From Ceratothoa steindachneri (Eukaryota; Arthropoda; Malacostraca; Isopoda; Cymothoidae), in NCBI GenBank assembly GCA_963969495.1, contig OZ018337.1, positions 84,604,777 through 84,668,776 on the forward strand: a stretch of 64,000 bases of DNA, given 5' to 3'. Of this stretch, positions 11,880 through 24,699 are shown in pieces. The notes under the pieces were generated by a model that was given only the letters and a program-made list of their open reading frames with translations, was not told the DNA's origin and did no database searches. The translations under genes and the position numbers were made by a program. Each line of letters begins with the position of its first letter. The stretch's first letter is position 1.

Positions 11880-12880
11880 CTAGGGTCGATCGAACAGACG
11901 CGAAAGTGATTTCTTTCTTGCCAAAGCTTAACCCTTCTGCCCAGCTAGCTATCGCCCGATCTCGCAACTTCCCTTCCTCTCTAAGGTCCTTGAAAGAGTA
12001 GTTGTTTCGCGCATTAATTTTTACATCGTTACCTGTAATATTGATAAGACTTACCAATCAGGTTTAAAAACTGGGTACTCTACCAAAATCGCTTTACTCA
12101 ATGTTACTGATTGCTTACCTAGAGCAACTGATCGATCTTCTGCCTCCATCCTCATTCTACCTGAACTCTCCGCTGCCTTTGATACCATTGACCATTCCGT
12201 CTTGCTTGATCGCCTCCAGTCTTTCCTTAGCATTTATGGTCCTGCTCTCGACTAGATTTGCTCTTACCTTTCGTCTCGCACCCAATCTGTAGTGATTAAC
12301 GATGTGTCCTTTGACCCCACTCCCATTCGCTTTGGTGTCCCTCAAGACTCTGTCCTCGGCCCTCACATCTTTCTCATCGAATTATACCCTCGTAGCCCTC
12401 TCTTACTTAATCTCGGTTTATCCTTCCAGCTCTATGTCGATGACACTCAAATCTTTAATTCCCCTTACCACTCGACCAATGCCAACTCAATCTGTGGCAT
12501 CCTATATGCCTATTCTACTATTTGGGACTGTTTCTCGGTTAACTTCCTTAAATTTTTCTACACTCCAAACCTGAAGTTCTTCTGTTTAGTAACCTTGCTC
12601 TAGTATACAACGTTAAAGCACTCTTTCCCTTCCTCCCTCTGGGTGAGAACTCTGTCGATTTCTCTGACTCTGTTAGCAATCTGGGCGTTGTGTTTGGTAA
12701 GCATCTCTCCTTCAAGCACCACCTCCACAATATTAGTAAATCTACCCTTTGTTTTCTCCGTAACTTCTCCCACATTCGCTCTCACTTCGATCGCCAAAGT
12801 CTTGATACTGCTGTCCACGCCTTGATTACCTCCCGTCTTGATTACTGTAACTCTCTTCTTGTAAATCTACCATCTTCCTA
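11880..12880 (+). pseudogene. CR1/L2-type LINE reverse transcriptase, copy A
   Basis: This is a non-LTR reverse transcriptase fragment. Readable blocks are YRPISQLPFLSKVLERVVVS, YQSGLKTGYSTKIALLNVTD, ILPELSAAFDTIDHSVLLDR, FGVPQDSVLGPHIFLI, YVDDTQIF (the catalytic 'YxDD' box) and, near 12825-12870, the C-terminal SRLDYCNSLLVNLPSS. This order and wording are typical of CR1/L2 elements. Frameshifts and stops occur, for example a TAG at 12253-12255 where copy B has tryptophan. The catalytic aspartates remain but the gene is broken. It carries no endonuclease domain and is followed immediately by copy B. The 5' edge is approximate. Confidence 0.85.
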
Positions 12881-14200
12881 TTGCCAAAGCTATCGCCCGA
12901 TCTCACAACTTTCCTTCCTCTCTAAGGTCCTTGGGAGAGTAGTTGTTTCGCGCATTAATTTTTACATCGTTGCCTGTAATATTGATAAGACTAGCCAATC
13001 AGGTTTTAAAGCTGGGTACTTTACCAAAATCGCTTTACTTAATGTTACTGATTGCTTACCCTAGAGCTACTGACCGGGCTTCTGCCTCCATCCTCATTCT
13101 ACCTGACCTCTCCGCTGCCTTTGATACTATTGACCATTCCGTCTTGCTTGATCGCCTCCAGTCTTTCCTTAGCATTTATGGTCCTGCTCTCGACTGGATT
13201 TGCCTTACCTTTCGTCTCGCACTCAATCTGTAGTGATTAACGATGTGTCCTTTGACCCCACTCCCATTCGCTTTGGTGTCCCTCAAGACTCTGTCCTCGG
13301 CCCTCACATCTTTCTAATCGACTTATATCCTCTTAGCCTTCTCTTACTTTATCTTGTTCTATCCTTCCAGCTCTATGTCGATGACACTCAAATCTTTAAT
13401 TCCCCTTACCACTCGACCAATGCCAACTCAATCTGTGGCATCCTATATGCCTATTCTACTATTTTGGACTGGCTCTCGGTTAACTTCTTCAAATTTAAAC
13501 ACTCCAAACCGTAAGTTCTTCTGTTTAGTACCCTTGCTCTAGTACACAACGTTAAAGCACTCTTTCCTTTTCTCCCTCTGGGTGGTAACTCTGTCAATTT
13601 CTCTGACTCGGTTAGGAATCTGGGCGTTGTGTTTGATGAGCATCTCTCCTTCAAGCCCTACATCCACAATATTAGTAAATCTACCCTTTGTTTTCTCCTA
13701 ACTTCAATCGCCAATGTCTTGATACTGCTGTCCACGCCTTGATTACCTCCCTCCTTGATTACTGTAACTCTCTTCTTGTAAATCTACCATCTTCCTCTCC
13801 ACGTCCCCTTCAGCTAGTCCAGAACTACGTGGCCCGATTACTGCTTAGTCGCTCTCGCTTCTCCCTTTCTAAGCCCTTGTTTCAGGAACTGCAATGGTTA
13901 CCTGTCAGATATCAATTTTATTTCAAGGTTCTTCTCGACTTTCAAGGTCATTCACCAAAAGGCCCCAACCGACATTTCCTACGCCCTTTCATAACATATC
14001 GTCCCTCGGGCCCTTCGGTCATCTCATGCTCCTCTACTGAATACTCCTCGCTCGTCCCTCTGCCCAATGAGCGACCGCAACTTCTCAGGCTGTGCCCCCA
14101 AGCTTTGGAATGCTCTTCCAGCCGAAATTAGATCTGCTGCCTAACTTACCATTTTCAAGCGACGCTTAAAAACACATCTGTTCAGGATTGCCTACTCACC
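12881..14200 (+). pseudogene. CR1/L2-type LINE reverse transcriptase, copy B with full C-terminus
   Basis: This repeats copy A at an offset of about 941 bp: SYRPISQLSFLSKVLGRVVV, SQSGFKAGYFTKIALLNVTD, DLSAAFDTIDHSVLLDRLQS, FGVPQDSVLGPHIFLID, YVDDTQIF. It then continues past copy A's end into the LINE C-terminus: LDYCNSLLVNLPSS, QLVQNYVARLLLSRSRFS, LQWLPVRYQFYFKVLL, and at about 14130-14185 a degraded 'APKLWNALPAEIRSA..tiFKrrLKTHLF' block. The frame 13688-14131 is the longest intact piece (147 codons). Frameshifts separate the blocks. Copy B lacks about 21 bp present in copy A between two AGCT motifs (11,925-11,949), a microhomology-type deletion. Confidence 0.85.
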
Positions 14201-14224
14201 CACCTGATTTTATCCACAACCAAA

Positions 14225-14261
14225 CGTGCGCTCCTCGAAGGCCTCTGGCCTCGAAGAGCAC
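14225..14261. repeat. 3'-terminal hairpin of the LINE
   Basis: GTGCGCTCCTCGAAGGCC (14225-14242) and GGCCTCGAAGAGCAC (about 14247-14261) form an imperfect inverted repeat with a TCT loop, just upstream of the (ATT)n tail. Stem-loops near the 3' end of LINE transcripts are recognised by the cognate reverse transcriptase in several clades. That role is inferred here. Confidence 0.75.
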
Positions 14262-14267
14262 ATTATA

Positions 14268-14292
14268 AGAAATTTATTATTATTATTATTAC
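14268..14292. repeat. (ATT)n tail of the LINE
   Basis: A short ATT microsatellite follows the 3' hairpin, as expected at the 3' terminus of CR1/L2-like copies that end in short tandem repeats rather than poly(A). Confidence 0.8.
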
Positions 14293-15975
14293 TGTGGACG
14301 AATTTATTGCCAATTATCAGCCATTTTTTCGAAGCAATATCCTGGAAATTGAAGGGCTTCCTTTTTCCGATGGTTATTAAAGACCATTTTCAAGAGAGAT
14401 TTAATAATGGGAATGAAATTTTAACAGCTTTGAAATGATCCGTTTTATTAGAGTGAAACGTTTTATTATAATTCACATCCACTTTAACGACTTTCAATCG
14501 TTCCTTTAAAATTGTAAGAAAATCTTTCAGACTTCTTTCTCTCTCTATCGTGGTAATGCATCACGAATGGAATAAGAGTTATATCCAAAGTCCTTTTAAT
14601 TAATTATATTACAATGATAAATCGGATGAAGTTATGAGTATTAAATTAGCGTATACGTGTATATATCCAGATGCCATATCTTAAAAATTTATGTGAGTAG
14701 GGCTTTTTTACTTATTTGAGTAAGATTCCTATTTGCTATCGTGAATTTATCGATGAAGACATTTTAAAATATTAAATAACAAAATAAAATTTCAATACGG
14801 ATCATATTAGTCAGTGACTTTTGCACGTTAAGTTTGGAAGTGATTTCTTGAAAAAAAGTGTCTTGCCACCAAATGATATTTTAAGCTTCCCTTAAAATAA
14901 AAACGTATTCGATTTGAAAAAGATTTAAAATACTTTAATTTCAATAATAAAAAGAGTAGGTTTCTGTCAGGAACGGAACGGGGTATGAAGGGGAATTAGT
15001 GCCGTTTTCCATCATAAAAGCGTTATCTATCCTAAAAATCCAGGGGATAACTAAAATTACACCTCGTATTAATGAAGTGAAGACCAAAGAATGTACGACA
15101 ATGGAGGACAACAATTGCCTGCCCTTGAGGGACACAGAGTTTAATGTTAGATTTGAATTTGTGTTAATTTGTATGGCGTAGAATATAAGAAAATACAGAA
15201 CTTTTAAGAAGATTTTGCCCTACATTTCCTCGGTTGAGCGTTAAACTAATTAGTTAACATAAAATATGTTAAAGCTAATTTAAATAAGTGTTATAAATAT
15301 TATTATGTTCATATGTAAAAAATCTAACCTAACTTTAACGAAGCTAACTCATTTAGTTGAAATTTACTTCCCTACACAAAGCTACTCTTGATCCCTAAAC
15401 ATTATATCAAAATTTTCCCCGATTTCATGAAATTTTTATGCAAGCGTGAGAACTTTGGTGAGCGAGAATAATGAAATGGACCAAGTTTTAAATACTAAAG
15501 ACACCAGAAGCACATGATTTCATATATAGAATTTTCACAAATATATTTTAAATTTATATGCATCAAAATATGACACAGATTTGCAGTCACACAACTAGTT
15601 TCAGTAACCTGGCTATTATAGTTTAGACTAGGCAGAATTAGGCGAGAAGTTCTATCAATCTTTTATTCGGTGCATCAACCTCAACACTCTTCTTCTACAA
15701 TCAACTATAATGGTAAAGTTGGTGAATTGTCATTTGATATCAAATAGAGAATAATTGCAAATTTAAAATCTAAGAAGATTACTAGAAAATTTCGGAAGAA
15801 TTTGGCTTACGATGCTGTGTGTAATTAATCTCCTTTCTTCGAGTCATCCTCCGTAAATTGGAATTCCCACCATTCGAGGGTTCCTTACTTCTCGTAAAAA
15901 TGATCTAAGTATGCTTGGACTGGAGGTAAATGATCATTTATTCGAGGAAGGACTAAAATAAGGTAAACAATACGA
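14293..15975. other. Unassigned AT-rich sequence
   Basis: Antiparallel small frames around 14941-15181 show no family features. 15720-15980 could hold the lost N-terminus of the Tc1 relic downstream, but no block could be read. Confidence 0.5.
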
Positions 15976-15980
15976 TGCAT

Positions 15981-16440
15981 AAAGCGGAACTGCTTGGGCG
16001 TCGTTGCAGAAAGCCACCTTCATTAAAAAACATTCATTTAAATGCCTGTCTGATGTACGCCAATGATCATTTGAAGAATACATTCGATTTTTACCTCTTT
16101 TTTATGGTCTGATGAAATAAAGATTGAGTTCTTCGGTGCAAATAATGTCCTGTATGTTTTGCGTAATAGTGATGAGACAACTTTCGAATAAAAAACGTGG
16201 TTTACACAATAAAACAATGAGGTGGATTTATTATATTTTTGGTCAATTTCTGTGCAACAGTCATTGTTAAAAGTCATCACTTCAAAGCAAATAGAAATAA
16301 TACTACAGAGAAGGTTCTTTAAGATTATTTGAAGAGTGCTGCTCACAAGTATGACCAATGAATTTTATTTTTTTTCCTTTAGAGCCCATCTTATGACCAA
16401 GGAAGAAGTTGGTTCTTTTTAAAATGACTAAACCCTCAAA
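15981..16440 (+). pseudogene. Tc1-type transposase, central fragment
   Basis: Tc1/mariner transposases cut and paste DNA with a DDE/D catalytic triad. The frame from 15981 reads KAELLGRRCRKPPSLKNIHL and CLMYANDHLKN, matching the 'G..grvarkKPlLt..hk.aRl.fA..H' block. After a one-base slip in the T-rich stretch near 16100 it reads WSDEIKIEFFGANNVLYVLR, matching 'vlWSDEtKieLFG.n...yVwRk' and including the first catalytic aspartate. Later weak pieces (KVITSKQIEIILQ from about 16269) lie where the 'kvdGimkke.Y..iL' block belongs. Several stops follow. No terminal repeats were recognised. The core WSDE motif makes the family call firm. Confidence 0.8.
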
Positions 16441-19174
16441 CACACATCGAGAAGGTTTTCATTCTAATCAAATGAAGCTAGAATAAATATATTGTAATGA
16501 ATATTGTAGTTATCTGACATTAACAAGATAGATAGTTTATATCATGAGGTGAAGGCCCGCGTCCATGCAAGAGGCAACAAAACATCGACCAAATGGAAAA
16601 GTTTTGCAAAGAAAAGTGGGACAAAATTCCATCGCAAGTAACTTAGAACCAAATCAAGAACTATAATAATCGTTTGGTTTGTAAATTAAGAAAATTGGTT
16701 ATATTAATTACAATTTACTATTAAATTGAATTGGGCCTGAATACTTCTTGATTACCATTTTTTAATAAAGTGTTATCATTCTTTTACTCATATAACCTGT
16801 TTGAAATTGTAGTTCTGTCTAATAATAAATTGGTCTCAAAGCCTCAAAATTTCGCTCCTTTAAAGAAAGATTTCCTGAACTATGCAGCAAAAATCATGGC
16901 ATTAGAATGGGTATGAATAATTGGTGCAGCAAGTGTAAGTACAGAGTAATGCGGTGAAATTAAGAGAAAGTGGCAACTTATCAATTGAATAATTGATAAG
17001 CAAACTATCCAGAACCAAATGAATAATAAAACAAGTCTTATCTGCTACTGGAAAGTCGCGAAACTGATAATTACTCAAAGAGGGGATAGGAAAACAAAGG
17101 TTACCATGGATAAAATGACAATTTTAGGGGGTAATTGAGCAATATGGAATTGATAGGAGAAGCACCGTTGTATGAAATATTTCCGTTACTATCAACTTAT
17201 GTAATTTTACATCGTAACAAAAAGAAAAATCATCCAGCAACACTGGACCAAGACTAGAGCCACACACATTCTGTCCATCCTGAAAGTCCTGTTATTGCTC
17301 TAAGAAGCGTTGTCGCTAGTCATGTTTTACCACAATAATTTGGTGTTTTCAATTAAGGCAGATTTCGTGATCATGTGGTTTTCAATATAAATCTCGTAGT
17401 TTTAATTCGATTTTGTGATTTTTGTGAACGAATTCGTGCTTTTAATTTGCAACAACACGTAGTAACATTATCTCGAAAATAGGCCTATTTTAAAGTTGCA
17501 TTGCATCAGAAGATTAAATCTTGCTTATATTTGAACTATCCTTTATAAGATAACTAAGTTTTTGTAATAGGCTCCTTTTTGGCGGTTTTATTGTCTTTAC
17601 AGTACCCATAGTAGTGACGCGGCATGTTTTATAAGGGATTTATAAATTTAAAATACAGGTGGTTGCCTTCAGTGGAAAGGTATAAGATTTTCTGAAATGT
17701 TATTTTGTATTTTTTATCGAACTGGCAGAAAATTGTATTTCTGGAGCTCTTCCTTTATTTAAAATTTTTACATTTGGCAACTTGGGAGCTGCCAATGTCA
17801 GTCATGTCAGTTCAATATTGGTTTAGATGATGCGTTGCACGTTTGGTTACACGGGTCGATACAATGTGTATACAAAGACCTAAAAATCCTAAAGGTTTCA
17901 ATACTGTTTTCTTGTATACATAAAATATTAAAAAAAAAATAATTTACATGAATGAAAAAATAAAAAAATACATAATGCAGTTGTGAGAAATTTCAGCAGT
18001 TTTTGAGCAGTATGAAATAGTCCTAAAAATTTCCGCAGAACCTGGATTTTCTTAGTCACTATCAGAAACCTTTTGAAATTGTTCTTTATGATATTAGTCT
18101 TTAAAAATGGGTAATTTTCCTTAATACATACTTCTTCCTCCTGAAACTTGGACCCCATGGGTAACAAAACTTAGTAAACTTGTTATTCTTCCCTAAAAAT
18201 TTTCCTCTTTTGATTTAATATACATATTCCTTAAAGATAAAAATTAGCCATGGCCTTTCTAAGAACAACATATTTTTATTCGTTCTGACATCTTCACAAC
18301 TCTCGAGGTACATTTGAACAAGGAATTATGAGAGTCATATTATCAAATATGGAAAATTTTTCCATACGCTGAAATCCTTTAAGGGAATTTAGCGACCCCC
18401 TTTGATTATTATCCATCAAATCATGGTATCTCATTTGGCTTTGGATTTCCAAATTTAAGACGGCTTTTGAGTTCCTAATTACACAAATATTTATTTCCGG
18501 CACTATTTTTCTTAATAGGTTGCGTTTAAATTCTAAGTGGGCCTAACGAGTAGAATGAAGATATAAAAGAAACAACAATAAATTAACAGGCCGATGATAC
18601 GAAGTGAGACGTTTCGTCCAATCCTAACGCATGAATCTAAGTGTTTAACATTATATATATAACGTATACATGAAGATAATAATCAGACAGCATGTAATTT
18701 TCTTATTATTCTCTCTCTTATTATTCTCTCTCTATCACTTAAAATTGCAAGAGCATTAATTCAAACTAAATAAACAAATGAATTCATTACTTCCATACAC
18801 AGAAAACATGAAATCGCCTGTAAAATCATTAAAAAATATATCACGCCAGCCGAATATACCAGCATTGATCTAACTCTTTCATAACATCATCCTGAATGAA
18901 TAGAATCATTGATGTTAGTGAGAAAAATCTTCTTAGAATTTGATAAGCGAGACGATAAGAATGTGTAAATGGCATAGCTTAAAGTTGATAGTAAAACTCA
19001 CATGGATTCTTAATTGGGAATCGATGCATTCATTCGAATTAGTGTAAAATACCTTTTATTCAATACTCTTTTTTAAGCTTAGATATTTACAAGAGCAAGA
19101 CATCTTTTTATTTATAAAGCAATGCGAATACAAGTTCAACTTATTGTTATTTCATCGAACGAGAGTATGTAAAG
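16441..19174. other. Unassigned AT-rich sequence
   Basis: Near 17925-18165 (minus) one stretch reads KIQVLRKFLGLF, faintly like the 'LRsFLGl.nyYRrFi' connection of Gypsy-type polymerases, but it is isolated and too short to call. Nothing else could be supported. Confidence 0.5.
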
Positions 19175-19225
19175 CAGTGGTTCTTAACGTCTGGTACCTG
19201 TACCCTCAAGGGGTACGAAAGCTTA
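19175..19225 (+). repeat. 5' terminal inverted repeat and subterminal region of a hAT element
   Basis: CAGTGGTTCTTAACG begins at 19175, followed by a TGTACCC...GGGGTACG inverted pair. CAGTGGTTCTtAAc is a characteristic terminus of many hAT elements. The eight bases before it (19167-19174, ATGTAAAG) would be the 8-bp target duplication. No matching 3' terminus was found by eye. Confidence 0.7.
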
Positions 19226-19654
19226 AACTTCGGTATACGAGACATGCTAGCGGCCGGTATCCAGGTTATTGGGGTATTTGCACTGGGACTAAGATATATA
19301 TTATGTCATATCTACCATTATTCACATTATTCACATCTACCATTATATATATTTACATCTAACAACCAATCAATGTTCAAATTCCCAACCCATCGGAGAA
19401 CGTTTGAATCGTGGCGAGGCTGCGCTAATGGCGTCAATTGCAAATTTGTTCAAATGGCGTCTCAGTCATTCAGTCATTGGGCGTCGTGATTGTTCGGCAA
19501 TTGGAAACTCAGTATATTATCATTGTTCTTATTATTAGTATTATCAGCACAATATTATTATTATTTAAGAAATTTTTATAACTTTTTTTAACACATTTAT
19601 TTATATGTTTACATATTCACTACACTTACTTTCATATTTCCAGGTATCAGTACG

Positions 19655-21310
19655 ATGTCTAAGAAACACGAGTGGAATGATGACTACGTTTGCTATGGTT
19701 TCACCTGTGCGATGGAGGCAATCTAGTTGGAACTGAACTACCGCAGTGCATACTCTGCTGCACCCTATGTGTGAAATGCAAATCACGAACCTTCAAGACT
19801 TTTGGAGCATTTTAACAATCAGCATGAGGGTACAGATGCTGGGCATGACTCAACAGCTTGAAGATCAAAAGGGAACGATATGATCGTAGTGATATCTTGC
19901 CAAAGCTAGCTTTTGTGCTAGTTGTGAAATCATTGTTACAAGCATTTTATGATGTTGAAATTTTATGTGCGAAAAAGAAAAACCCTCACACTATAAAGAA
20001 AAGCTTGTAAAACTTTGTGGACTAAAAGGATAAAAACAGTGTTAGGGTCTGATGCTGAGAAGAAACTGAAACAGATACCTCTGTCAAACGACATGAGTCG
20101 AGATATTTTGCAGCAGGTGGATAAGTCCACTGACGTTAGTTTTTGAAGTTATTTGCTGGTATTTGTTTTGTATGTGAAGCAGAAATTAGTGGTAGAAGAA
20201 TTCTTGGTGTGTGCACCACTAAAAACTGCTGCAAAAGCAATCGACGTGTTGAATCTTGTGAAAAATTTTTTCTTGAAACATGGGATGTCTCTCAACTTGT
20301 GTGGGTCAATTTGTCTCGATGGGATCCTTCCATATTAAAAAAACAAATAAGGTTTTGCTACCCTGGTAAAGGCAGAGGGGCCCCATGTAACTGTCACTTA
20401 CCGTGTGTGTTGCATTGTCATGCACTTGACACAAAGATGCTGCCAGAAAAATTAAGGAATGTTTTGTCAATTGTTGTGCCTGTAGTAAATTTTATCAGAG
20501 GACGAGCCGTGAATCACATCCTCTTTGTGTATTTATGTGAAGAAATTGGACCTGAGCAAAGGGTTCTTCTTTACCTCACAGACGTGAGGTAGCTTCCACG
20601 AGGCAGGATGATTACACGTGTCTTCGAACCATATGAAGAAATCAAGAAGTTACTTAGAAATCAAGACCATGACATTGCTAACTACTTCAAAAAGAGGGAC
20701 TTCATTTTGGCACTGGCATACCTAGCAGATGTTTTCAAGCACCTTAATGAGCGGAATATCTCCACAGAGAGAAGTTATCTGCCTTCACCCAGAAACTGCC
20801 AATTTGGATAAAGCGCATTGAGTAGGAAACTTTCGTAACTTCCATTCACTTGATGACGTTGCTGGTGCAGATTAAGAGTTGTCTATCCTGATTGAAGTGA
20901 AAGGTCATTTGAAATAGCTGATTAAGTCCCTCCACGTGTATTTTCCCTATGAAGACGTTTCTGTGGAACAGAGATGGATACGGGATCCATTTCGTTTAAC
21001 TTTGATTCCCTGGATGATTGTGATTGAATGAAAGATGATCTTGTTGAGCTCCAGGCCAAGGACAGAATCCAAATGCGTTTGAATCAATGCAGCTACACGT
21101 GTTTTGGTGTACACAGTTAAAGAAATTTCCACAGTTAGCAGAGAGAGCCTTGGAAGTCCCCGTGTCATTTGCGACAACATACTTATGCGAGGTAGGTTTT
21201 TCAGCACTCCTACCCCTCAAGACTAAGGCTAAAAACAGTTTGAATGCAAGTGACGAAAATGTGGGTGGCATTTTCGAAAAAAGAAACTCGCTTCAGTATC
21301 GTCATTGAAG
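19655..21310 (+). pseudogene. hAT transposase, ZBED5-like, decayed
   Basis: This family, which gave rise to vertebrate ZBED5-type genes, has an N-terminal BED-like zinc finger, an RNase H-like DDE core with an insertion, and a C-terminal hAT dimerisation region. Readable blocks in order are: KKHEWNDDYVCYGFTC (about 19661), NHEPSRLLEHFNNQHEG (finger histidines; the first Cys pair is damaged by a stop); LLVFVLYVKQKLVVEEFLVC and NLVKNFFLKHGMSLNLCGSI (20153-20338 frame); HALDTKMLPEKLRNVLSIVV and NFIRGRAVNHILF (about 20420-20535); ITRVFEPYEEIKKLLRNQDH and YFKKRDFILALAYLADVFKH (20608-20811); and FPQLAERALEVPVSFATTYL then CEVGFSALLPLKTKAKNSLN (21087-21308). Frameshifts separate these pieces and there are stops, so it is inactive. 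The upstream terminus at 19175 marks the element's 5' end. Confidence 0.9.
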
Positions 21311-24060
21311 AAAAACTGCAGCAAAAGAGGCAGTAAAAATGTGACAATCATTACTGCGTACTGTGTGTACGATTGTGTGCACGCACTCACGGCTCCCGCC
21401 TGGAGCTGACTTGTGTAAACGTTTTGCACATTTAGTTCTTTTGTATTTCTATGTTGTACCTATTATTTTATTTTAGTTTTTACAGTAGTAAAGAATATTT
21501 TGTTTCATCCAATTTGATATCCAGAACCTTCTAGTTAGTTTATTTAATTCTTCCAAGGAAAAAGAGTCACTCTTACTCAATTTAGTGCAACCCACTTTGA
21601 AAGTGCATTATTTAGAGAGAGGCTCAATCGTAGAAGTGTCCTGTGGGTTTGCGACATTCTCTTCGGAGTCAAACAAGGCAAGTGGAGGTCGGGAAATCGA
21701 TCCTGACCTACGATAAGTTGACACAAAATAGTAACAAGTAAAGGTGTGGGAGATTCAAATTGTCTCTATAAAACAAATTTAAATAGAACAGCTTCATTAA
21801 TGTTTTTGTCCCAAAGCATCTTTGTGTTTCTGAATGCGAGGAGAGTTGCGCACTCCCCCTATCATATAATATACTTACAATCAGTATACTTTTCACCGTG
21901 CACACCAGGCAGTTTTTGTAAGCTTGCTTTCTTTTGTCCTTAATGTCCTTAAAGTATTCTAGGTTCAGAGGTTCTGTCATATAGACGACCTTTAGATACT
22001 TCTACCAGAAAAGGGCAAGTAGAGTGAAATGCTTTCACCTTAGAGGATACTTAATGCTTTCTTCCTCTTCTTTAAATCTAATGGTTAGGAATCATTTCTT
22101 TCTTTCTTGTTGAAAGGAAAATTCGTATTTGAAAAATAACACTTAATGTCCATATTTAACTTGTGATTGTAACATATCAAGTCACCAGTAACTATTTCCT
22201 TTAAAAAAGGGGCCCAACTAAACCCCTTAGCCGAAAAGCTACCTCTCAATATTCTTCCTATTAAATTAAAATGCTTATACACAGAAATGCATATACTTTG
22301 TAACAAGTCAGGAAGAGCTGCACCTTAACCTTCATCGAACTGAAGTATAAGCGTATAAGCATAGGGTTTGCTTATTAATCGGTAAATATTTTATCTCTAT
22401 TTAACTTAGCAAGGTAATTATGTTTATTTGGAGCTCCACTTCGACTATACACACAAATTACTTTTACATTATTTGAATATATTTATAAACTCTCCTTCCA
22501 CTTCAATCAAGATAGATATTATTCTTGTAGAAAAGTATCGATCAATTGAACCGTTTTTTATTTTAGTCCTAAATCAAAGTTTGTCTATTTTTAGGAAATA
22601 TTTCCTTTTAAAGGAACCTAAATGTTTAAAACAAATAATGGCTATTTTCTATTGTTTTGCAAAATATATAGGTGAAAATTAACACTTAATTGCCAGAAAC
22701 AAAAAATGTGTTACATAATGTATCCAATCTTCTACTTCACCTCATTCACCTTCCAAAGAGAATCGAATGAAAGGTGGTTTTCGTGATCTCTCCACATATT
22801 TTCGCGTCGCCAAACGTTTTGAACCAAACCGAAAGAATTATAATGTGGAACTTACACGAATTAATAAATGTTGGTCTATTAGCTCCCTTAGACCTCATAA
22901 ATCTTTTATAAAATCCTATGCGAAAGATTATTTATGTATGTACAAAAAAAAAGAAAATGGAAACTCAATTGAGAGCTTAGATTGATTAACTACTGCAAAA
23001 GTGTTATAACCAATTTAGTAAAGTTGGAATTTTCGGGGCAATTTGTGCCTAAAAGTAAATGGAATGTATTATTATGTTATGGTTGTTCTGTATTAAGTTA
23101 ATAAATATTTTCTGAACAAAAATTGCGCAGGAAATAACAAAAATATATATAGAAATATGATGACCAGTAACCTCTTCTCAGGGCATAGGAACGAAAGAGA
23201 TAATTGATGTTTATATGATACCCGATACACTACAATCAGGCTTAGAACAAAGTAGGATAGGAATTGATATGCCCGTTAAAATAAACCCTGGCATACGATC
23301 GAGACAAGTTTAGAAAATATGATACCTAATAAGATAGTCTCAAGCAAACACTCGAACATCTTATTGAATTGTACATAAAAACCTATAGACTAATTACAGG
23401 TTAAGTCTTCGCTTGTCTTTAGGTCTCATTTTTGAATTAAAAGGATTTTTTATTCAATGTCCCAATATATATATATATATATCTTATCTTTTTGGTAAAT
23501 ATAAAGAAAGACACGTGAATAATGGATATTAAATATTATTCCGCAAGAAGAGCGTGTCTTATTTACATAAACTATCATTAACATTTTTATTAATTTCAAT
23601 ACCGTTTATTTTTACCATTGAAATGCTCGCATTAATTATCTATTTACTTCGAAGCTATTTTGCTATTTTATCTTAGTTCTTTCATAGGAAATACGTTTCA
23701 GGCAATTTATTCTATAATTACTGATATTCAAAAGCATAAATTCGAATTGATTTAAGAAAATGTGAACTGGACAAGGATGAGGAAGGATTTTTATAATAAA
23801 TTTTACTTCGAAAATTAATTGTATTTAGCATGATGGGGCTGGATGTTACATTAGCAATCATGATTTTATTTTATTATTGAAGTTTTAGAATTCATCCCAC
23901 ACTCCGATCAAAGAAAGAATACGTTGGAATACAGGGAAAGAAATAACAAAAGATAAAGAATGAAAATGACCCTCTTTAAATTTGACGGTTCACTGCTAAG
24001 ATGATTAACACTATCAATTAAGTTTGAACCGAGGGATGATTAATTAAGTAGTGATTTTTC
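21311..24060. other. Unassigned AT-rich sequence, with (TA)n at 23465-23482
   Basis: The 3' end of the hAT element should lie in the first part, but no CAGTG-type inverted terminus was seen. Short frames at 22428-22985 show no family resemblance. A short TA tract is at 23465-23482. Confidence 0.55.
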
Positions 24061-24610
24061 AATTATGCAAATTCTAGAGAAAAGGGCATCCGTGGGGTTC
24101 AACCCGGTAAAGGTGAAATTGGGGTGAAGAAGTGGGGGTTAAATCCCTTTTACTTTGATGTGCGGCCAGTAGGACCAGGTAGATAAGTTCAACGTTGAAC
24201 TTGGGGGCGTCGCACGGGACTTTCAATTCAACTTCGGGAAACTGAAGATTGGGGGAGGGGGCTCTTATCCTTAAGGGGCAAACGGAGGGTGCTTCCGGGA
24301 TGGCTTTTCCGATCCTTAGAATCCGAAGACGTGTTGACAAGTGTTGAAGTGCGCCTAACTATTTCTACGAACAACACTAAGTAACGCCCAGCTCTTCCTT
24401 GGATTTTCGACAATCACTCAATTCTTCTCTAGACGAGAATGTAGTCGATTTCCTCTCAACTAGCGATGACGTTACAGTTAACGTACTAGACGGCAGCTTC
24501 AGACACAATCTCTTGTGAATTCTGAACTGTCGAATATATACCCCAAAATTATCTTGACGGGGAGAGAGATTCATCGCCAACCGACTTCCTTAATTGACTT
24601 GGGTCGCGAT
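24061..24610. other. Unassigned GC-rich patch
   Basis: This roughly 550-bp patch is clearly richer in G and C than its surroundings. The minus strand carries overlapping small frames (24074-24340, 24228-24413, 24377-24580) with no recognised motif. It adjoins the C-terminal side of the piggyBac relic, so it may be part of that element or an older insertion. Confidence 0.4.
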
Positions 24611-24699
24611 AAGGTTCTATAGCACCTACTTAATGGTCTTTTCATTGTTCTAATTTTTGCAGTATAGAGGGCAGACAATTTAGAGCGGTCAACGGCAAA

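Noticed and set aside
12548..12818. Minus-strand frames overlapping the LINE (also 11,857-12,366 and 13,451-13,654)
   Set aside because: Shadows of the plus-strand reverse transcriptase; the same shadows recur in both tandem copies.
17928..18167. Minus-strand KIQVLRKFLGLF resembling Gypsy polymerase connection
   Set aside because: One short resemblance in lysine/leucine-rich sequence, with no RT, RNase H or LTR nearby.
20947..21271. Minus-strand frames over the hAT C-terminus
   Set aside because: Antisense of a recognisable plus-strand hAT block.
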